Assembly: GCA_003444615.1 (NCBI GenBank)
Contig: DLUN01000112.1
Location: forward strand, 1-7,554
Source of the DNA: Syntrophomonas sp.
GTDB taxonomy: Bacteria > Bacillota > Syntrophomonadia > Syntrophomonadales > Syntrophomonadaceae
Length of the DNA: 7,554 nucleotides
Direction of reading: 5' to 3'
Shown here one piece after another: positions 5,972 to 7,554 of this stretch. Below the pieces are notes generated by a model, which saw only the letters and a list, made by a program, of their open reading frames with translations, was not told the DNA's origin and made no database searches. Positions within the stretch are counted from its first letter, which is position 1; each line of letters starts with the position of its first letter. Both the position numbers and the translations under genes were made by a program.

Positions 5972-6724
5972 ATGAATAAGTACAAAGTCAGCTTACAAGA
6001 TATCGCTATGACCTTTCAGACTCCGGAGGGAGAAACGGAAGCCATTAAGAGCATTTCCCTGGATGTTTATGAAGGTGAATTTGTGAGCATAGTGGGTCCC
6101 AGTGGGTGCGGGAAGTCTACCATACTCAATATATTATCCGGGCTTCTCAAGCCCACCCGGGGTAGTGTTAAGGTTCAGGGAAAAGTTGGCTATATGTTTC
6201 AAAAAGACCATTTGTTTGAATGGCGTACTATTCTGCGCAATTGTTTAATCGGACCGGAAATCCAAAAACAAGATATGAAAGCTGCCCGGGAGTATGTAGA
6301 AAAGCTGCTGCGCAAGTACGGTCTGGGTGAATTTCTCCATCATTATCCCCATCAGTTATCGGGCGGAATGCGTCAGAGAGCTGCTCTGATACGTACTCTG
6401 GCCGTATCTCCCGACATTCTGCTGTTGGATGAACCCTTTTCTGCTTTAGACTACCAGACCCGGTTAACGGTGGTGGATGAGGTGTGGAATATTCTGCGCC
6501 AGGAAAACATGACGGCTATCATAGTTACCCATGATATTGCCGAAGCCATCTCTTTATCTGATCGTATCTATGTCCTATCACGCCGGCCGGCGGTTGTAAA
6601 AAACATCTATACTATTGAACGGACTGTTGCGGGTCAAACCCCCTTGCAAAATCGCAAAGATGAACGTTTTCGCATTTACTTCGACCAGATCTGGAAGGAG
6701 CTGGACATCCATGACGAAATCTAA
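5972..6724 (+). CDS. ABC importer ATP-binding protein (SsuB/TauB class)
   Basis: A 250-residue cytoplasmic ATPase, normal length for the family. All catalytic motifs are intact: Walker A GPSGCGKST (42-50), Q-loop Gln77 in YMFQKDHLFEW, signature LSGGMRQR (129-136), Walker B ILLLDEP (149-155), D-loop SALD (157-160) and switch His187 in VTHD. The 'QKDHLFEWRT' segment after the Q-loop is typical of the nitrate/sulfonate/taurine importer class. The ATG at 5972 is chosen on its ribosome binding site at 5956-5963. The end of the gene overlaps the permease gene by 14 bp, so the two are co-translated. The lipoprotein gene is 212 bp upstream (ATG to stop) with an unusual hairpin between. It would power uptake of the ligand bound by that lipoprotein. 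Confidence 0.94.
   Translation: MNKYKVSLQDIAMTFQTPEGETEAIKSISLDVYEGEFVSIVGPSGCGKSTILNILSGLLKPTRGSVKVQGKVGYMFQKDHLFEWRTILRNCLIGPEIQKQDMKAAREYVEKLLRKYGLGEFLHHYPHQLSGGMRQRAALIRTLAVSPDILLLDEPFSALDYQTRLTVVDEVWNILRQENMTAIIVTHDIAEAISLSDRIYVLSRRPAVVKNIYTIERTVAGQTPLQNRKDERFRIYFDQIWKELDIHDEI
6695..6700 (+). promoter_or_regulatory. Ribosome binding site of the permease, inside the ATPase gene
   Basis: AAGGAG lies 10 bases before the ATG at 6711 and within the coding sequence of the ATPase. It supports the 6711 start over a longer open frame beginning at 6615. Confidence 0.7.
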
Positions 6725-7529
6725 CCATGTATCTCCACTATCTTCACAACGCCGCCAGTACTTGCGCCAGCAAAAATTGCGCCGGATAAGTATATTCAGC
6801 ACCCAAATAGCTGTGTTAATTGCTTTTTTTGCTCTGTGGGAAGTGGCGGCCAATCTAAACTGGATCGATGCTTTTGTCACCAGTCAGCCTTCCCGGATGT
6901 GGCAGACTCTGCTGGCTATGCACAGCAGCGGGGAATTGTATTTACATGTGTGGACTACCGTCTGGGAGACTATCGTAGGGTTTACCTCCGGTACCATAGG
7001 AGGCCTGGCTATCGCCATTATGCTGTGGTGGTCCCCCTTCTTATCCCGGGTAGCCGACCCTTACCTGGTGGTTTTGAATGCACTGCCCAAAGTAGCTCTG
7101 GGCCCCATTCTCATTGTCTGGCTGGGGAATGGTCAGCCAGCGATTATCGTTATGGCCCTGCTGATATCCATTATTGTTACTATTATCAGTATGCTGCAGG
7201 GATTCCTGTCGGTGGATGAAGACAAAATCAGATTGATGCAGGCTTTTGGCGCCAGCAAGCTAGTTATATTGACTAAGGTAATTCTGCCGGCCAGCTTACC
7301 CAATATGATTTCCGCCTTGAAAGTAAACGTTGGTCTGTCCTGGGTAGGAGTGATTATGGGAGAGTTCTTAGTCTCCAAAGCCGGCCTGGGTCATCTGATC
7401 GTTTATGGCGGGCAGGTCTTTCAACTGGACTTAGTTATGACGAGCGTAATAATTCTGGCTATGTGTGCTGCAGCAATGTATGTAGCAGTAGCCTACCTTG
7501 AATCCAAGCTGCTGCGCTGGCAATCCTAA
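6711..7529 (+). CDS. ABC importer permease (SsuC/TauC class, BPD_transp_1)
   Basis: A 272-residue integral membrane protein. A basic N-terminus (RRQYLRQQKLRR, 14-25) precedes hydrophobic segments at about 29-48, 79-105, 117-137, 144-164, 207-222 and 240-262. The cytoplasmic coupling motif is QAFGASKLVILTKVILP (177-193), which corresponds to the EAA...G.........I.LP consensus of binding-protein-dependent permeases, with QAF in place of EAA. NALPKVALGPILIVWLG (123-139) and GLSWVGVIMGEF (208-219) are typical of the sulfonate/taurine/nitrate branch. The start at 6711 overlaps the ATPase gene by 14 bp and has AAGGAG at 6695-6700; an earlier in-frame ATG at 6615 would lie far inside the ATPase gene. 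It is presumably a homodimer forming the channel. It is the last importer gene visible, and no terminator is seen in the 25 bases that remain. Confidence 0.93.
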   Translation: MTKSNHVSPLSSQRRQYLRQQKLRRISIFSTQIAVLIAFFALWEVAANLNWIDAFVTSQPSRMWQTLLAMHSSGELYLHVWTTVWETIVGFTSGTIGGLAIAIMLWWSPFLSRVADPYLVVLNALPKVALGPILIVWLGNGQPAIIVMALLISIIVTIISMLQGFLSVDEDKIRLMQAFGASKLVILTKVILPASLPNMISALKVNVGLSWVGVIMGEFLVSKAGLGHLIVYGGQVFQLDLVMTSVIILAMCAAAMYVAVAYLESKLLRWQS

Positions 7530-7536
7530 GTTGACC

Positions 7537-7554
7537 GGGGTGACATGGGGACGG
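7537..7554 (+). repeat. Possible edge of a dispersed GGGGACGG-type repeat
   Basis: The last bases, GGGGTGACATGGGGACGG, resemble the opening of a 'GTGACA.GGGGACGGTTCT' repeat that I recall as frequent between genes in Clostridia, often close to REP-associated (IS200-like Y1) transposase genes. The element is cut by the window edge, so neither its palindromic partner nor a transposase can be seen. Identification is from memory and a short match. Confidence 0.4.

Noticed and set aside
6615..6710. 32-residue N-terminal extension of the permease
   Set aside because: It lies wholly inside the ATPase gene in another frame, and AAGGAG at 6695-6700 supports the ATG at 6711.

Overview
The window suggests a spore-forming, membrane-bounded Firmicute of the class Clostridia (a relative of Syntrophomonas, Desulfotomaculum or similar; the rank is inferred). 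The reasons are two small spore coat proteins of the CotF type, strong AGGAGG-like ribosome binding sites with frequent GTG starts, a chemoreceptor with a Bacillus/Clostridium-style long cytoplasmic hairpin, and a moderate GC content (judged by eye). No tRNA, rRNA, CRISPR array or intact insertion sequence was found.

Layout. Bases 1-941 (+): the 3' end of an ABC ATPase followed by its permease, a FetAB/YbbLM-type pair linked in other bacteria to iron export. Bases 948-2456 (-): a chemoreceptor with a six-helix membrane domain, no obvious HAMP domain and no extracytoplasmic sensor domain, convergent with the permease. Bases 2561-3588 (-): a probable spore block of two adjacent coat-type genes (60 and 85 aa), translationally coupled and closed by a clear intrinsic terminator at 2561-2585, preceded by a separate small beta-rich protein with an Arg/Ser tail. 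Bases 3695-4504 (-): an MBL-fold hydrolase. Bases 4752-7529 (+): a three-gene ABC importer of the SsuABC/TauABC/NMT1-THI5 class (lipoprotein, ATPase, permease). Its substrate cannot be read from the sequence.

How the genes work together. FetA-like and FetB-like proteins form one transporter. The coat pair is probably made together in sporulation. The lipoprotein, ATPase and permease form one importer: the last two overlap by 14 bp, while the lipoprotein gene is set apart by 211 bp that contains a long imperfect inverted repeat (5833-5899). This repeat is the most striking unexplained structure here. The last bases (7537-7554) look like the start of a dispersed repeat of the GGGGACGG type that I recall from Clostridia, cut by the window edge.

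I do not see a convincing new multi-gene system. The best leads are the hairpin inside the importer operon, the edge repeat, the atypical last metal site of the hydrolase, and the unassigned small protein at 3172-3588. Several starts were moved inward from the longest open frame because strong ribosome binding sites point to internal GTG or ATG codons.
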